Numbered from the stretch's first letter, positions 12,271-24,151 are shown. The stretch is 64,000 bases of DNA from Neckera pumila (GCA_963969595.1 OZ018415.1:14570001-14634000), one strand, 5' to 3'. Translations and numbers: made by a program. The notes: a model not told the origin generated them from the letters alone.

Positions 12271-13420
12271 TCAATGGTGGTTCGTCAAGCTCAGATAAAC
12301 TCCTGCTCGTCGAAGCTCGTGATCCGCGAGATCGCCTGACCCAAGGAAGAAACTTTGGCCGCGCTGCTTCATGTCGTAGCCGTAGCTGCGGAGATGGAAA
12401 GACGGGTCGTGGTCCAGAGCGGCCATGTTGTGCATTTGGTGGTGACTCACAGGGCTGTCGTCGTAGGAATTTTCCATCCCGCCGAAGTAGCTTCCTGCGC
12501 GGCGAAGCTGCTCGCCGTGGTCGTAACGAGCGAAATCCAGCGGGACAATGCCGAGTTTGGGGTCGGACAAGAATTGGGAGTCGTCTTCGTCGAAAGCGCC
12601 ATGGCCGTGGAAGGGGTTCACGGGTTGCGCGGCCAGGACTTGTTGCTGTTCCATGAGAAGCAACTGCTCGCGAGCGGCTTGCAATTCCTCTCGCAGCTTC
12701 GCCACCTGCGCGACAAACAACCTCCGTCAAATTGACACTTCACTCGATTTCGTACAATCCCCAAACTCAGATCCCGTTCGATTGGAAAATTTTAATGGCG
12801 TAAGAGACTCCATTCATTATACAGTACATTAGAGGCTCCATTCATCATACACGAGAGCTTTGATTTGTGCTAACTGTGAAAGTACTTCATCTATTTGACT
12901 TATCGTTTTTTGCAATTGATTTTGTGCTCAACTCAAAAGCAATGTGCAAACTTTTAGTAGGTGCAAGTTGTTCTAGATTGTTGTAGGGAAAGGTTCCAGC
13001 TTCACACGTGTCGCGAGCGGCTTGCAATTCCTCTCGCAGCTTCGCATGTTGGTAGTGAATGGAACCTCTCCCTTGCTGCAGACATCGGAGACTTTCCATT
13101 ACCTGATTCTGTAGCACGGTGATGACGCCCAAACACCCATGCACGGGGTCCTTCTCTCTTGTATCAGCCTCATACGCAATAGCCTTCACCGTGTCTTCCC
13201 GCTTCGCCGGATCCACGTCCTTGAGGATGCGCAGGATGTTGGATACGCCGAAGAGCTTGTGCACATTGGCGAATCGCTTGGGTTGATCTGCGGGGAAGTA
13301 AGGGGAGAGAGGGCAGTCGCGAGAGCATTTGCGGCGCTGGTACTTGCACGCCGCGCAAGCCGTGCTGGTATTGTTGCTGCTGCTGCTGCTGCTGCTGGTG
13401 CCCGCTGCTGCTCCTGCCAT
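12271..13420 (-). CDS. LBD: LOB-domain (LBD) transcription factor, class I, LBD27/LBD22-like, 2 exons
   Basis: Exons 13103-13420 and 12271-12705 (minus) join in phase 0 across donor CAG|GTAATG and acceptor CGCGCAG to give 250 aa. The intron sits right after VITVLQNQ, the usual LBD position. The LOB domain starts at residue 22 with the zinc-binding CX2CX6CX3C block (C22, C25, C32, C36). The GAS-type block follows (FANVHKLFGVSN, with GVS for GAS, about 50-62), then DPVHGCLGVI and the coiled coil continued by exon 2 (AKLREELQAAREQLLLMEQQ). The VHKLFGVSNI...ILKDVDP wording resembles the LBD22/LBD27 (SIDECAR POLLEN) branch. The rest is a low-complexity acidic, His- and Gly-rich tail ending SLTNHH. 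A Ser/Ala/Asn-rich leader precedes the domain. It should be a nuclear plant-specific DNA-binding regulator; its target and organ are unknown. The frame antisense to exon 2 is a shadow. Confidence 0.92.
13011..13045 (-). repeat. intronic exact copy of the start of LBD exon 2
   Basis: A 35-bp block identical to 12668-12702 (the codons for AKLREELQAAR) lies inside the LBD intron, 57 bp past the exon 1 donor. If the donor is skipped, reading runs from exon 1 straight through this copy for some 45 more codons (to about 12890) before a stop. Confidence 0.85.
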
Positions 13421-15260
13421 TGTTACTAGATCCCCAATTCCTGCACAAAACGGGTGGTTGCCTTGAGAATCCCAATCTCAAGCCGGATGGGAGCGACGTG
13501 AATCTTCAAACATATACTGCTATAGAGTCTGTCTGTGGAGCCTGTTAATAGATCCAAAGCTGCTTCGTAATGTCATTCTAATGCGTTCCAGCGACATTGG
13601 CGTTAGAAACACGGAGTCCTTAAGAATATCGCTCTGTCGGTGTAAGTTGACGGTTTCTCTGGTCATTAAAAAGCGCGCGGCTTGTTCAGGTACCTAGATT
13701 CTCATGTTTCTTACTTTCACAAATTGGGAAAAGAGCGTCGACCTGGAACCTGGCGTGGAACTGGAGCGGTCGGTTTGCGACACTCGTCTCTGAACACTCA
13801 GATCTAGACTACTACTAGCTTTTAGTGCATTTTGTTTTCAGATGGGTGAGTACATAATCCATCTGAGCACTTCGAAGTCATCACTTCCAACTGGAATTTG
13901 CCAAAGGAACGAATTTCTGTCCAGATTCACCTGAAAGGAAAACTTGACGAGTGCCAACTGTTGACAGAGGTTCGTGGGGAATGTGAGACGTACGCAAACA
14001 GAATGCATACAGGTTCCCCACAAGGAATCTACTACAAGAGATAAGTGTAAGGTTCGCACAAGGTCTTACATGCGTCTGACATATTCCCTGGGATCTGTCT
14101 CACTTGCTCCATGTACTGACGTTCAAGATTTCTGTCCAGATCATACCTTAATCATTCAAGATTTCTGAAACTACACTGAAAAGCCAGCCCAAGGGCCTGG
14201 TTGGATCTGGTTGCGACGCTTAGGGGATAAATCGGAAGCTTACAAAGAGGCAAATGCTAAGGCTCCATGAGCAACGTAGACTAACACCAGGAGCTGCACA
14301 CACTAGAGATTCTGGTAACAGCTGACAGGAACCATACAGGGAGAATAAATCTCTTTGTTTCCCTCCCAGAAGTTTCCCAGCTGACGAGGGGGAATCCAGG
14401 AAAAGCGGCAACCCAGGAAAATCGAAATCAGTTCAACCTTTCCCCATTGCCAATATGGAAGCCATGAACGCATAACCATCCAGCAACCAGTCTAGATACA
14501 ACAATCTTCCGGCGTGTCCACGAACAAACACGCAAGCCCAAAGCTACTCTCCAATAAATACCCGCATGACTCTGAAACTTAAACAAACACAGACTGCACA
14601 TATTATGTAAAGTTCCATGCTACAATATACGCACAAGATTCCCACACACAACCACGTACTAGCTTCAATCCATCCACCCCCTATCCGACACTACTAACAC
14701 TAACTGCTCGACATACACACTATAAACTCCACACCCAATTGAGAAAAACGTACTCACCAGTGCTCAAATCTTTACTGCTACTCCTCGAGCTCAAGATCAC
14801 CGTCCCCGCAATTCTCACAACCCTCCATAGTCACGTACACTCCTCCGATCCCAAGCGCAATATTTATCGATCACCGGTATCGATCGAACCCACGTGAAAT
14901 CTAGACACACACGCCCAGGTTAGATTGACCTTCACCACGCACAATAGTGACGATTCATCCCCATGGAAACACGCGACCCAACGATGGAATCGTATTAGCG
15001 ACGCGAGCGAGATCGATCCACCCGGTCCAAAACTGGATCCCGGAGGACCCCGAAACGCTGTTTAGCTTGCTGGATGCCGCTGCAAGAAAGGAAGAAAGGA
15101 ACGGACGAAGGAGGAAACTTAAGGAAGAAGAAAAAGAAAGGAAGGATTTGCGGGAAGAGTGTTGCGATTTGCGGGGGAGGACGAGGCTTTGTTGAGACGC
15201 TCGAGGATTGAGAAGTGACGTCGGAAGAGGATGACGTCGGCAGGGTTCCGCAGTCAACTG
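13421..15260. promoter_or_regulatory. upstream region of the LBD gene
   Basis: Less AT-rich than the desert beyond it. It is the natural position of the LBD promoter and 5' UTR, although no TATA box or named site stands out. At 13899-14170 the phrase AATTTCTGTCCAGATT and its variant CAAGATTTCTG recur. A GC-rich block at 14940-15260 is open on both strands (82 codons plus, 100 codons minus), with a Glu/Lys-rich stretch on plus, but nothing identifies a protein. Confidence 0.35.
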
Positions 15261-15605
15261 GATGAATGATTTTGGATGTAGTTATGGATGAAGTTAGTGA
15301 AATTCATTCGTTGTCTGGGGCCCGCCTGCTGCGTGGCGCGGTTTCCGTGTCGCGGACCGCGGGATGTGTACCCGCCTTTTTGATCGGGCGGTTGGTTTTA
15401 AGGGGTTTGGCAGTTGGAAGAGATTTTATTTTAGACTGTGGAAATTTATTTTTAGTTTATATGTTTATTACTTTTTGTTCAAGTTTTATTATCTGTGTTT
15501 TGCCAATGAAGCAGGGAGTCCTTTTGCATCCTTGGAAAGGGGACCCCAAACAGTGAACAAAATTGTCCTCCGTGATTCCTCGGCCAACCCCAATCCTTGA
15601 ATTAA

Positions 15606-16350
15606 CCCCTAAAGAATTCAAAGAATTTTTTTGGGGGATTCTATAAGTAGGTATCTATAATTTCAATTCTTGACAAGATTTTTTTGAATTTTTTTTTAAC
15701 CTTGAAAGGATAGAGGAACATTTTGGCACAAATTGTGAAAAACTGCCACTATTCAAAGCAATGTGAAAAAAAGAATTGTTTTCTTTTTCTTTCTCCAACA
15801 TTCAACTATACAAATTTGTATTAGACATCTATGAAAATATATGGAAAAAACTTCAGAAACTTTGACTGCACAGATTGAAAGAATATAACGTTGAAGTTAG
15901 AATAAAAAGATGTTTTTCTTGATCTTGCTCAACAAAGCTAGCAAACTTTAATTCATCTTTAAGTGAAATTCTTACACTATACATGGTTCTTTTTTTTGGT
16001 ATTTGCATCTTGTATCATGTAAATTATAAACTTGTTAAAATTCAAAATTATTAAAGGAATTATATACATGTTGTTTGAAATTGCTCGAGTTGCCTCAAAA
16101 GTTTAAGGTAGCATAACTTTTGATCCAGACACCCAATTGGAAAAAAATATATACTCCTACTAAGGGAATACATGTTCACACCTAGTGTCAAAATTTCAAG
16201 AACATCCATTAAAAAATGGCTTTACACGCACCTACTCGAGATTATCTGTATACGTTCAACAGTCATTTGGTCCTTTGGGTATCAAAGATAGGAAACTGAT
16301 TAGCTATCTGGGAATATGATTTTATTTCAATTGATGCTTGGGAGCAAAGC
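15606..16350. mobile_element. possible degraded TTAA-flanked element, left end only
   Basis: TTAA at 15602-15605 is followed by CCCCTAAAG, the terminal word of the family described at 18587. Interior phrases at 16110-16150 ('gcataacttttgatccag') and 16600-16720 resemble other copies. No right end is identifiable, so the outer limit given is arbitrary. Confidence 0.35.
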
Positions 16351-17780
16351 TATACTCAATAAGTCCGAAGCAAGCAATGATAGGCAGTAAAAAATGCACA
16401 AAAAGAATTGGAATTAAAAAAAATTAATTATGTTTATTAGTTAGATTATATTTTTGTCTATATATTAAGATTGTACTCACTCCATTTGAATGAGTAATGT
16501 GAAAGTTATGAAGGTTCTTGTTTTGAAGGCAATCTTAGCAAATTCATGAGAAAAAAATGTATGAGTTCTGTTTTTTTAAGGCAATTCTAATAGTTTTTAA
16601 GGAAAAAAAGTTGTAAATGGTTTTGTTTGCTTTTGAGAACAATCTCAGCTTTGAAATATTTTTTCCATCTATCTTATACCTACTTCAACTTAATATTCTT
16701 TTAAAGAATGAAATTTTTTTAAATGGGTAATTTGTAAAGCATTAAAAGTATTATGTTTCTAAAATTTCAGACCTAGAAAAATTAATCTCTAATAGTTATG
16801 CACCAAAAAAACACGATGGAAAATACCAAGAAAATGGACACTTTGATGTCTGATTTTAGAAAATAATAATAAAATTTAATGAAATTCAATGAAAAAACAT
16901 AATTTTTCTAACTTAAAGATATTTCTTCTCAAACATTTTTATCTTTGAGAAAAATAAATTGTATTCTCTGCACTTGCGCACATGTGGAAGGTGGAATTTT
17001 ATTATTTCTCATAAGTCTCTTTGTAGGCTTGTATAACTTTTATATAAGTCCTTGTATTCAAATTTTGAGCTCCAAATTTGTATTTTTTGATCAAACATAG
17101 TACTTAAAATCCCAAAAATGGCCAAAGTAAACATCCCATCGGGGGCAATTTAAAAATATTAAAATAATTGTGAAAATTAAAAAATTAAAAAAAATGTCTT
17201 CAACTATTATATGTACCTTTACATCAAATTTTATAGAAAATGGACATATGATGCGAAAGTTACGAGCAAAAATCCACTTGTCCGAAACCAATGGGACAAA
17301 AAATAGAACAAGTGTTTCTTGTAATAACCTCGTGCCTAAATTTGAAATAGGAGATGTACTTTTGAATTCAACTTTTCAAGCTTATTAGATAGAAGGTATT
17401 TCTAGAGTTGTCCAAGGTAGTCATTTGAGCTTACATCATAGGGAGAAATGAAAAAATTATTTACCATGGATGATGGTAGATGGAAATTTTGAATTCATAC
17501 TTGGAATCAAATAACTCTAATTAGCTTAGAAGGACACAAAATACAAATATAAGCAACCACAAATATAAGGGACACATTTTTACATTTCTTTTTATGTAAT
17601 AGAAAAATTTAAAGAAGATAGAAGAAAAATCTTCTAAAAAATGTGGGTAGTACTACTATAGACAACTTTAGTTAGAAGGATTTGTATTTTTGCCATATAA
17701 ATTACATTTAGAGATTAAGTATAGAATTGTAGAGATAAAATAATCAATGGAAGGATTATACAAAAATTTCAATGAAGGAT
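16351..17780. other. AT-rich repeat-derived DNA, no gene
   Basis: The stretch at 16500-16720 resembles 19260-19520 and 39560-39770, that is, the interior of the TTAA-flanked family. Nothing coding is visible. Confidence 0.4.
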
Positions 17781-17783
17781 TAA

Positions 17784-17893
17784 TTTCAATGGAAGGATTA
17801 TACAAAAAATTTCACATTGTACTCTACTTAGTATACAAAAAATATATTAAAACAGTTCATTAATTTTTTGTATAATCCTTCCATTGAATTGGT
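17784..17893. mobile_element. short fold-back element
   Basis: Arms CAATGGAAGGATTATACAAA (from 17788) and its complement (to about 17885) enclose about 50 bases. A further direct copy of the left arm lies at 17744-17763. This looks like a MITE remnant of unknown superfamily. Confidence 0.55.
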
Positions 17894-18582
17894 GTTGAAT
17901 TATAAAGGACAATTAATCTTCAAGCAACAATGCCACCATGTGAGCTTAGAAATGCAAGCCTACAAGCCTTGAATCTAGGTATAACCATAGATTCTATAAC
18001 CATTGAAGGTGCCTATAACATATGCATCTATAACACATGTAATCTATAACCATGGAAGGTGCCTATAATATAGATATCTTTTTACTATGGAAAATATCTA
18101 TAACATAACTTGTGCCCAGGCTCCTAGGTTCATGGGTTCATCATTCTAGACTCTTATGCTAGCAACCTTCAATCTTCAAGTAGCTAATAAAAATTTGGGC
18201 AAATTCTTATAAAAATCAATTTTGAAGATATTCAAGTTAATTTAATTTTCCTTCAATATACATTAATTTATTTTATATACCACTTTTCTATCAAATTAAA
18301 ATATATTTAATGAATTTAATACCTTCCATGTAAAAAATAGCCCCTGCCTTTGTCTTGTAGCTACTAAACAATTCAAAATGAAATTGTTCCAATTGTGAAA
18401 ATGAAAATGAAATAATGAGTGCCTCATACTTCTTGAATTAACTTGAATAATTTTTTTTCAACATAACTATATAAAAATAGAAACCTTTCCATCATACTAA
18501 GTTTGAGATGTGGAAAATCAAAACATCACAATTGTGAGTATTACATTGATTTCCATAAATATGGATGCATAAAAAAAAATTC
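17894..18582. other. AT-rich intergenic DNA, no gene seen
   Basis: It contains short local repeats of the type 'ctataacatatgcatctataac' at about 17990-18120. No open frame is supported. Confidence 0.4.
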
Positions 18583-18586
18583 TTAA

Positions 18587-19814
18587 TTCCTAAAGTCCCA
18601 TAGTTCCAGTGGGGGACATATTGGATTTTAGGTAGGCTTGTATGATCTCAATATTTGGTGAGATTTTTTTAAGGTAGAAAAATACATTAGCTTCATGAGA
18701 ATACAATTTTTATTACCGGTTCAGCTACAAGATACAATAAAAGTTACCAACCTAGAAACGACAAGAAAAAAGCAAGAAAGATTATCTTGGACCTCAAAGG
18801 TTTCAAAAATAGACAATTTCTACACCTTTTGCATGATATAATGTTATTTCAACACGAGAGTTCTAATGTTTTTTATACTACTACTAATCGAGACCAGTTG
18901 TTTAAAATTATAAAATCTTGAAGTTTCTAAATTAAAAATTATAATTTTGTCAAATGATTTTTTAATTTAAATTTTCAAAAACTAAATTTTATGTTTGTAA
19001 GTTTATAAATAACATCAGGTGCTACAATGTTGTTCTATTATTTTCTTTCCAATTACTTATTACAATTATGCAGTTTCAAAATGTTGAGCATTTCAAAATT
19101 GCATTTTTTGAAATGATTGATTTGGAAATTTGGAAATTTGGAAATTAATTAATTAGTTAGATCTATGTAATTTTTTCATATGTAATATTAACATATTTGA
19201 TTATCATTTAGTTAATTGATTTGAAACAGTCTGAACTATATTTTTATTTTTTGCAAAACTACCAACAAAATAAATAGTGTTGGAGGCAATTATAGCTTTT
19301 TCTTGAGAAAATTGTGTATTAGATTCATTATTGAGCTCAATTCTCAAATTTTCAAAAAAAATAAAGTTCTATAGGTTTACTTTGTTTCTTAGAACAATCT
19401 CACTACATGAATTATTGTATTTCAATTCCGTTTTAGAGCTATTAATGATATAGTTTATTCTTCTATTTTATATCTGCTTATATTTAATATTTTTTAAAGA
19501 ATGAAAATCAAGTTGTTGTTTTTGAAAAAAAGTTCACATAATTTCAACTCAATTTCTTAACATCAATCTTTTTTAAATATAAATCTCTAGTGCATAAAAT
19601 TTATATTAAAAACAAAAAAATTGTAGTATTCATTAAATGCAAACATCTTACAATCTATAGGGTCAAAATTTCTAAAATTTGTAGAACTCATTTCAGTACC
19701 TGTCTGGTGCAAGATCCTTCTATATGATATGCACAAAAAAAAGTTTAAAAAAAATCTTACTCTTTGCAATGTAAATGGCCGTTTTGGGTGATTTTGATGA
19801 AAAAGGCCCAAGGA
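18587..19814. mobile_element. TTAA-flanked non-autonomous DNA element, copy 1
   Basis: Flanked by TTAA at 18583-18586 and 19815-19818. The left terminus TTCCTAAAGTCCC and right terminus GGCCCAAGGA are diverged forms of the family ends. The left part corresponds to end A (GGGGGACATATTGG, then 'gcttcatgagaatacaattttt') and the right part, read in complement, to end B (AAGGATCTTGCACC, then GATTGTAAGATG). At 1228 bp it has no coding capacity and is very AT-rich. It shares its interior with the copy at 39217-40109. Confidence 0.6.
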
Positions 19815-20481
19815 TTAAGTAAGTCTTTTGTCTATTTCATAAACAATCATGTAAATTAATGTCAAATAACATGAAAATTAACGAAGCAACTTAAAGAGAG
19901 TAAAGAGTAGAAGTCACATAGAATAATACTACAAGCATTCTATGGTGGAGGGAGATTTTTCATTTTTTTCCTACCATGTGATGATAACAATACAACTTGT
20001 CCCCAATTCTAGAGTGGATTATCATCACAAAGTTCAAAACCTATAGACTATCAATGAATATTGTGTGATTATTGTTATTTCATGGGTGCACTCATTAACC
20101 CCTAAAGGTTTTTGACTATGTTTTCACCAAAAATGCTCCAAAAATGCCATTTCTAATACTAGTGCCAAATTTTAGAAAAAATGCAATTTTGGATACATGT
20201 AAACGTAGGATCTTGTAGTAAACTTGTCTAAGAAGATGTGGAAAAAATTTCAGAATTTTCCACCATGTGGATTGCAAGATAATAGCGTTTGAATTGACAA
20301 AAACCCTTTTTTTGTCCCTGCAAAAAAACGGGCAGCTGCTCTTCACAAGGTCACATTTGTATGAATTAATGTCCAAAATGGTAGTTACTCTTTGGATTCA
20401 TTCTTCACGGAAAGTGGGCTATATGCTTGAAAATTTTAAGATCATTTAGAATTGTACAACATATAGGAAAAAAATAGTAAG

Positions 20482-22244
20482 TGTAGATAGGTGTTTCTTC
20501 TATTTTTCTTAGTTTTTTAGTATGTGTTTTTGACGTTTTTGACTGGCTGTATGTGTATTTGTGTGCCAATTTGGAAGTTTTGTCTTGTAAATAGCCAAAT
20601 TGGAGTCCTTTTCCAGTGAAGATTGATTAATTGAGTGGGTCCTAATTGGTTTAATAATGGCCAGTTGGTTGCGGTTTTTGTCCAAGTTGGTATGATTGAG
20701 TTCAAGGGGGTCTTATTCCAAATTGGTTTTGCCAGTGAGTTGTGGATGAATGTGGATGCCAAATTGGATGTTTTGTTTCTGTTCCTATTTGGTGGTGTGT
20801 GGCGGTTCCGAGTTGGGGTCTGAGCTGTTAGGTTGGTTATCTCCGAGTTGGTAACTGCCAGTTTTGGGATTCCTATTTGGTTGTCGATTTTGTGGTCATT
20901 TCCACCCACTGTTGAGAGCGAGTCCAGTGCGAGTCCCAGCCAAGTTGTGCTGTGTATTTGGTTGTTTGTGTGAGTGTGTTTTGTGTTTGAGTCATGGTTG
21001 TGTCTGTGTGTGTCCGAGTCCAAGTTGGAGATGAATGGTGTTTTCAGTGTGATGTGATATGAGTGTTAATTGGAGATTTGTTGTGTAATGAGGGAACATG
21101 GAGTTGGGTGTTTAAGAAAGTGCAGGAAGTTGAAGAAGTTATCCAAGTTGGAGAGATATTTTTTTTGCGGTGAGCAGTGAATGTTAACCAGTGGGGAAAA
21201 TTCCTATTTGGCGGAGATGAGCGCCAGTGGTGTGTGAAGTTTAAGCAGTTGAAAATTAAATTGAAAGCTTAAGTTAGTGGTGTGAGGTGATTATGAAGTT
21301 AAGTCCAAATTGGAGATCAGAAGAGAGGACTTAGAATTAGAGCTTACAGCAGTGTTTAGAGCGCTGAGAATTTTATTAAGCTGTGGAGCTTTTATGTTGT
21401 ATCAACGGTGATTTGTCACCAAGTTGGTTAAATACAAATCGGAAATATTATGTCAAAATGTGGTGTTGTGATGGATATGTTAAGTGAGAAGTGATTGATT
21501 GTGTTTTTATTGATTCCAGTTGGTGGAGTTCCAATTTGGTTGAGTCAAAATGGGTGCTGTGAAAGTTAAGTTAAATTCCAAATCGGAGATGTGAAGCTTA
21601 AACCTTGTCTGGCTGGCTTTCCGATTTGGTTATGCATTGTCATGTGTCATGTGTTTGAATGAAGCCTTTTAACGAGGAGGAGTGACTGAGAATCCAAGTT
21701 GGCGATGGAAAATTCTATTTGAAAAGTGAATAATTCCAAATTGGAATATAAGAAATGTCAATTTTGTAATGGTTGGAGTTGTGCAAAAATGAAGTGTGAC
21801 ATGACAAGGGAGCAAGCAAAATCAGTAGGTGGTGGAGTTTAAATTCCAATTCGGAGGTCTGAGGAGCCAGGCGCAGTGAGCACCTGGGTGAGCCGAGTTG
21901 GAAGACGGACAGCCCGACTTGGTGGTGGTCCCTGTGCCAGTGCGAAACCAAGTTGGTGGAAAGAATATAAAGACCGACTTGGCATTTGGGAGATTGGCTT
22001 AACCTCTTTGGATGTTAAAAAAAAAATTAATTAAAAATAAGAATATTAAAATTTCAATAGTAAGGAAAATATATATATTTAAATATGGTTAAAGGAGTCT
22101 ATTTTCTTTCTTGCTTGGTGTTTGTAGTGTCCTATTAGGCTACTAATTGACTAATTAGAAACGAACCTATTAGACAGACCTCCCTGGATCGAACATAAAC
22201 TATAAGTTGGGTAAATTCCTAGTTGGGTTCCAACGCAATCTACA
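20482..22244. mobile_element. solo LTR of a retrotransposon, nested
   Basis: The insert begins TGTAGATAGG and ends AATCTACA, with TG...CA ends and the inverted pair TGTAGAT/ATCTACA. It is flanked by GTAAG on both sides (20477-20481 and 22245-22249), the 5-bp duplication typical of LTR retrotransposons. No second LTR, primer-binding site, gag or pol frame is present, so it is best read as a solo LTR of 1763 bp. Base composition shifts at both borders: 20530-22000 is GT-rich. The body contains about 30 copies of CCAANTTGG-type words. The 168-codon minus frame at 20517-21023 is a by-product of these words and resembles no protein I know. The last 270 bp are AT-rich. Confidence 0.75.
20565..21985. 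repeat. cluster of about 30 CCAANTTGG palindromic motifs
   Basis: Words of the form CC(A/G)A(A/G/T)TTGG and near variants (CCTATTTGG, CCGACTTGG, CCAATTCGG) occur about every 20-70 bp, for example near 20565, 20593, 20682, 20718, 20759, 20807, 21017, 21145, 21305, 21420, 21530, 21690, 21734, 21890, 21945 and 21972. The sequence between them is not itself repeated, so this is not an ordinary tandem array. Confidence 0.8.
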
Positions 22245-22806
22245 GTAAGTAGGAAGAGGTAGTGAATGATTCAAAACACTAAATTATTCAGAATTTATTT
22301 ATAGAATTGAAAAATGCCAATTCCAACTGTTGTAATGTTGTAATAAACAATTTGCACCCAATGCTTTTTTCTTTTTTTTTTAAATATTGAAAATTGAGTT
22401 AAATTAAGGACTTCAAAGTTTATTTTAGAGTTGAGATTCCATAACTACCCTCAAACTAAAAATCCTCATAACTTTTTGACTTGTTAATCCAAATGGAATG
22501 ATTCAAAGCTTTCCGCATATATATAAATCTAAAGAACCAATTTCAAATTTTTATTTTTTAAAAAGTGATTTTTAAAGAAGTTTTTTTTGCTGCCTGAGCT
22601 GCCCGCCAAGCAATGAAAATGACATATCATGCAATAACTTTTTAATCATGTAGTCAAAAGTTATGAAAATTGTTGGGCCTTAAAGCTACTCGTCGGGAAA
22701 ATGCTTTGTGAAAATTTCAAAGAAAAAAATTAAAAACTCCGCTCGTAGTGAGCTGCCCAAAAACGCTATGTTCTCAAAAAAGCATGTTCAGGGCTTTAGG
22801 GATTAA

Positions 22807-23432
22807 TCTACAACTTATTGCATCATTATGATGCACATGATTACTGCAAAGAATTGATACTACTTTGTAAGCAATATTAACCATATGGCTTCTATGCGTT
22901 AATTACAAGTGCGCAAAAGATACAAATTATGCACGAAAATTTATTATCTTTGTCGTGCATTTTATGTGCGTTGAAGTAAACCAAAAATACATGATAATAA
23001 TATCATTGCTATTTATACTGCAATAACATTTATTAAATGGTATTAATGTTCCAAAAAGTATTGTCAGTGTTCAATTGTTGATCATCGTTCTTATTAAAAG
23101 TAATTTTTTTTACACTAAAATTCTTGCATTTTATTTGTCAACACCTAATTAGTATATATTCTAACAAAGTTTAATTTGTATCTTAATAATTGCACCAAAT
23201 GATTGAACAAAGTCCATCATTAATGTAGGCCATCAAATTAGCTTGAATTGAATTCATCAATAGGCAACTGAGAAACTTGATGGTATAGTGAAAGAATCAA
23301 TTCAATGGCAATTGGTGAGATTGGAGGGTGGAGGTGTCTTTATTATACAAAAATCTATTCAATGAACACTCAAAAGATATGATGAGACAACTTGAAGATG
23401 AGAGTTTGACCGCTCTGATTGTCAAAAAGTAG
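22807..23432. other. intergenic DNA, no gene seen
   Basis: AT-rich with no coding or RNA signal that I can support. Confidence 0.4.
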
Positions 23433-23806
23433 GAATTCTATTGAAAATTGAAATTTAGACCTCATTTAGGCATTAGAGAATCATTTTTTTCAAAAAAACT
23501 TTGAATTAAGAATAGTTGATAAATAAAGATATATTTCATCTCCAAAAACCGTTTGAAATTTCAAGACTCCAATAAAAAAATTATGGACAAACTTAGAGAG
23601 AATGCTTGAAAATGTCAAAAAAGTATCCCTTCCAACCCGTCTTTGAACTTTGTCCATAACTTTTTATTAAAGGCTTTAAATCTCAAATGTATTTTTGGAG
23701 ATGAAATCTAGCTTGATCTGTCAACTTTTCTCAGTCCAAAGTTAAAAAAAAGAAGTTATTATGCTATGCCTAAATGAAGTCTAAATTTCAACTTTCAATA
23801 CAATTC
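23433..23806. mobile_element. fold-back element of about 374 bp
   Basis: The left arm starts GAATTCTATTGAAAATTGAA and pairs, with few mismatches, with the right arm ending TTCAACTTTCAATACAATTC. Pairing continues inwards through AGACCTCATTTAGGCAT and beyond, so almost the whole segment is a long imperfect palindrome. No clear target duplication is visible. MITE-like. Confidence 0.65.
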
Positions 23807-23856
23807 ATGCTTTAATTTCAATTGACTTAGTCATGAAATTGTGAAAGATACATTAA

Positions 23857-24098
23857 AGGACATTTGAGGCCTCTAGAAGACCATTTCATACCTGTTCCCA
23901 ATGCTGTCCCGATTCGGTGAACAGTCGGTACGGGCTGTCAGAATTTTCTTTTTTTCCCAAATATCATTCTAAGCAATTTTTGTTTTTTCAAAAAATGACG
24001 CGGCACAGTCGTGGCCACATTAGCCAACAATTATTCTGCGTTCCTGCAATCTGGAAACGCAGAATAACTTGCAGTCTTCTAGAGGCCTCAAATGTCCT
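23857..24098. mobile_element. 242-bp element with perfect 25-bp inverted ends
   Basis: The ends are perfect inverted repeats of 25 bp (23857-23881 and 24074-24098), with core CATTTGAGGCCTCTAGAAGA. An inner hairpin at about 24029-24066 pairs TTATTCTGCGTT with AACGCAGAATAA. It abuts another inverted-repeat element that begins at about 24104. Superfamily unknown. Confidence 0.6.
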
Positions 24099-24103
24099 CT
24101 AAT

Positions 24104-24151
24104 GTTAGGAAAAAATTCAACCCTCAAAGGGGTCGCAAGAGACGGTGCAAT

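Larger units (their letters stand above)
20099..22802. mobile_element. TTAA-flanked element, copy 2, split by a solo LTR
   Basis: TTAA at 20095-20098 and 22803-22806 bracket CCCCTAAAGG at the left and GGGCTTTAGGGA at the right. The two outer parts (20099-20476 and 22250-22802) match the continuous copy at 27675-28592 along their whole length. Without the 1763-bp insert and its target duplication the element is about 936 bp, close to the 918 bp of that copy. The left side is end B (GTAGGATCTTGTAGTAAACT, TTTCAGAATTTT, GATTGCAAGAT). Confidence 0.72.

Noticed and set aside
12147..12735. Long open frames overlapping LBD exon 2 on both strands
   Set aside because: GC-rich shadows of the true exon, whose frame continues the LOB coiled coil and has proper splice borders.
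12887..13103. Reading LBD exon 1 through the donor as the true protein end
   Set aside because: The donor CAG|GTAATG is strong, sits at the conserved LBD intron position, and exon 2 continues the coiled coil in phase; read-through is kept only as a possible variant.
14947..15257. Overlapping GC-rich frames on both strands as a small gene
   Set aside because: No family signature on either strand, no splice partner, and the position suits the LBD upstream region.
20517..21023. 168-codon minus-strand frame in the solo LTR
   Set aside because: Asn/Thr/Pro-rich with regular Trp and Asn words created by the CCAANTTGG motif; no domain and no gag-like feature.
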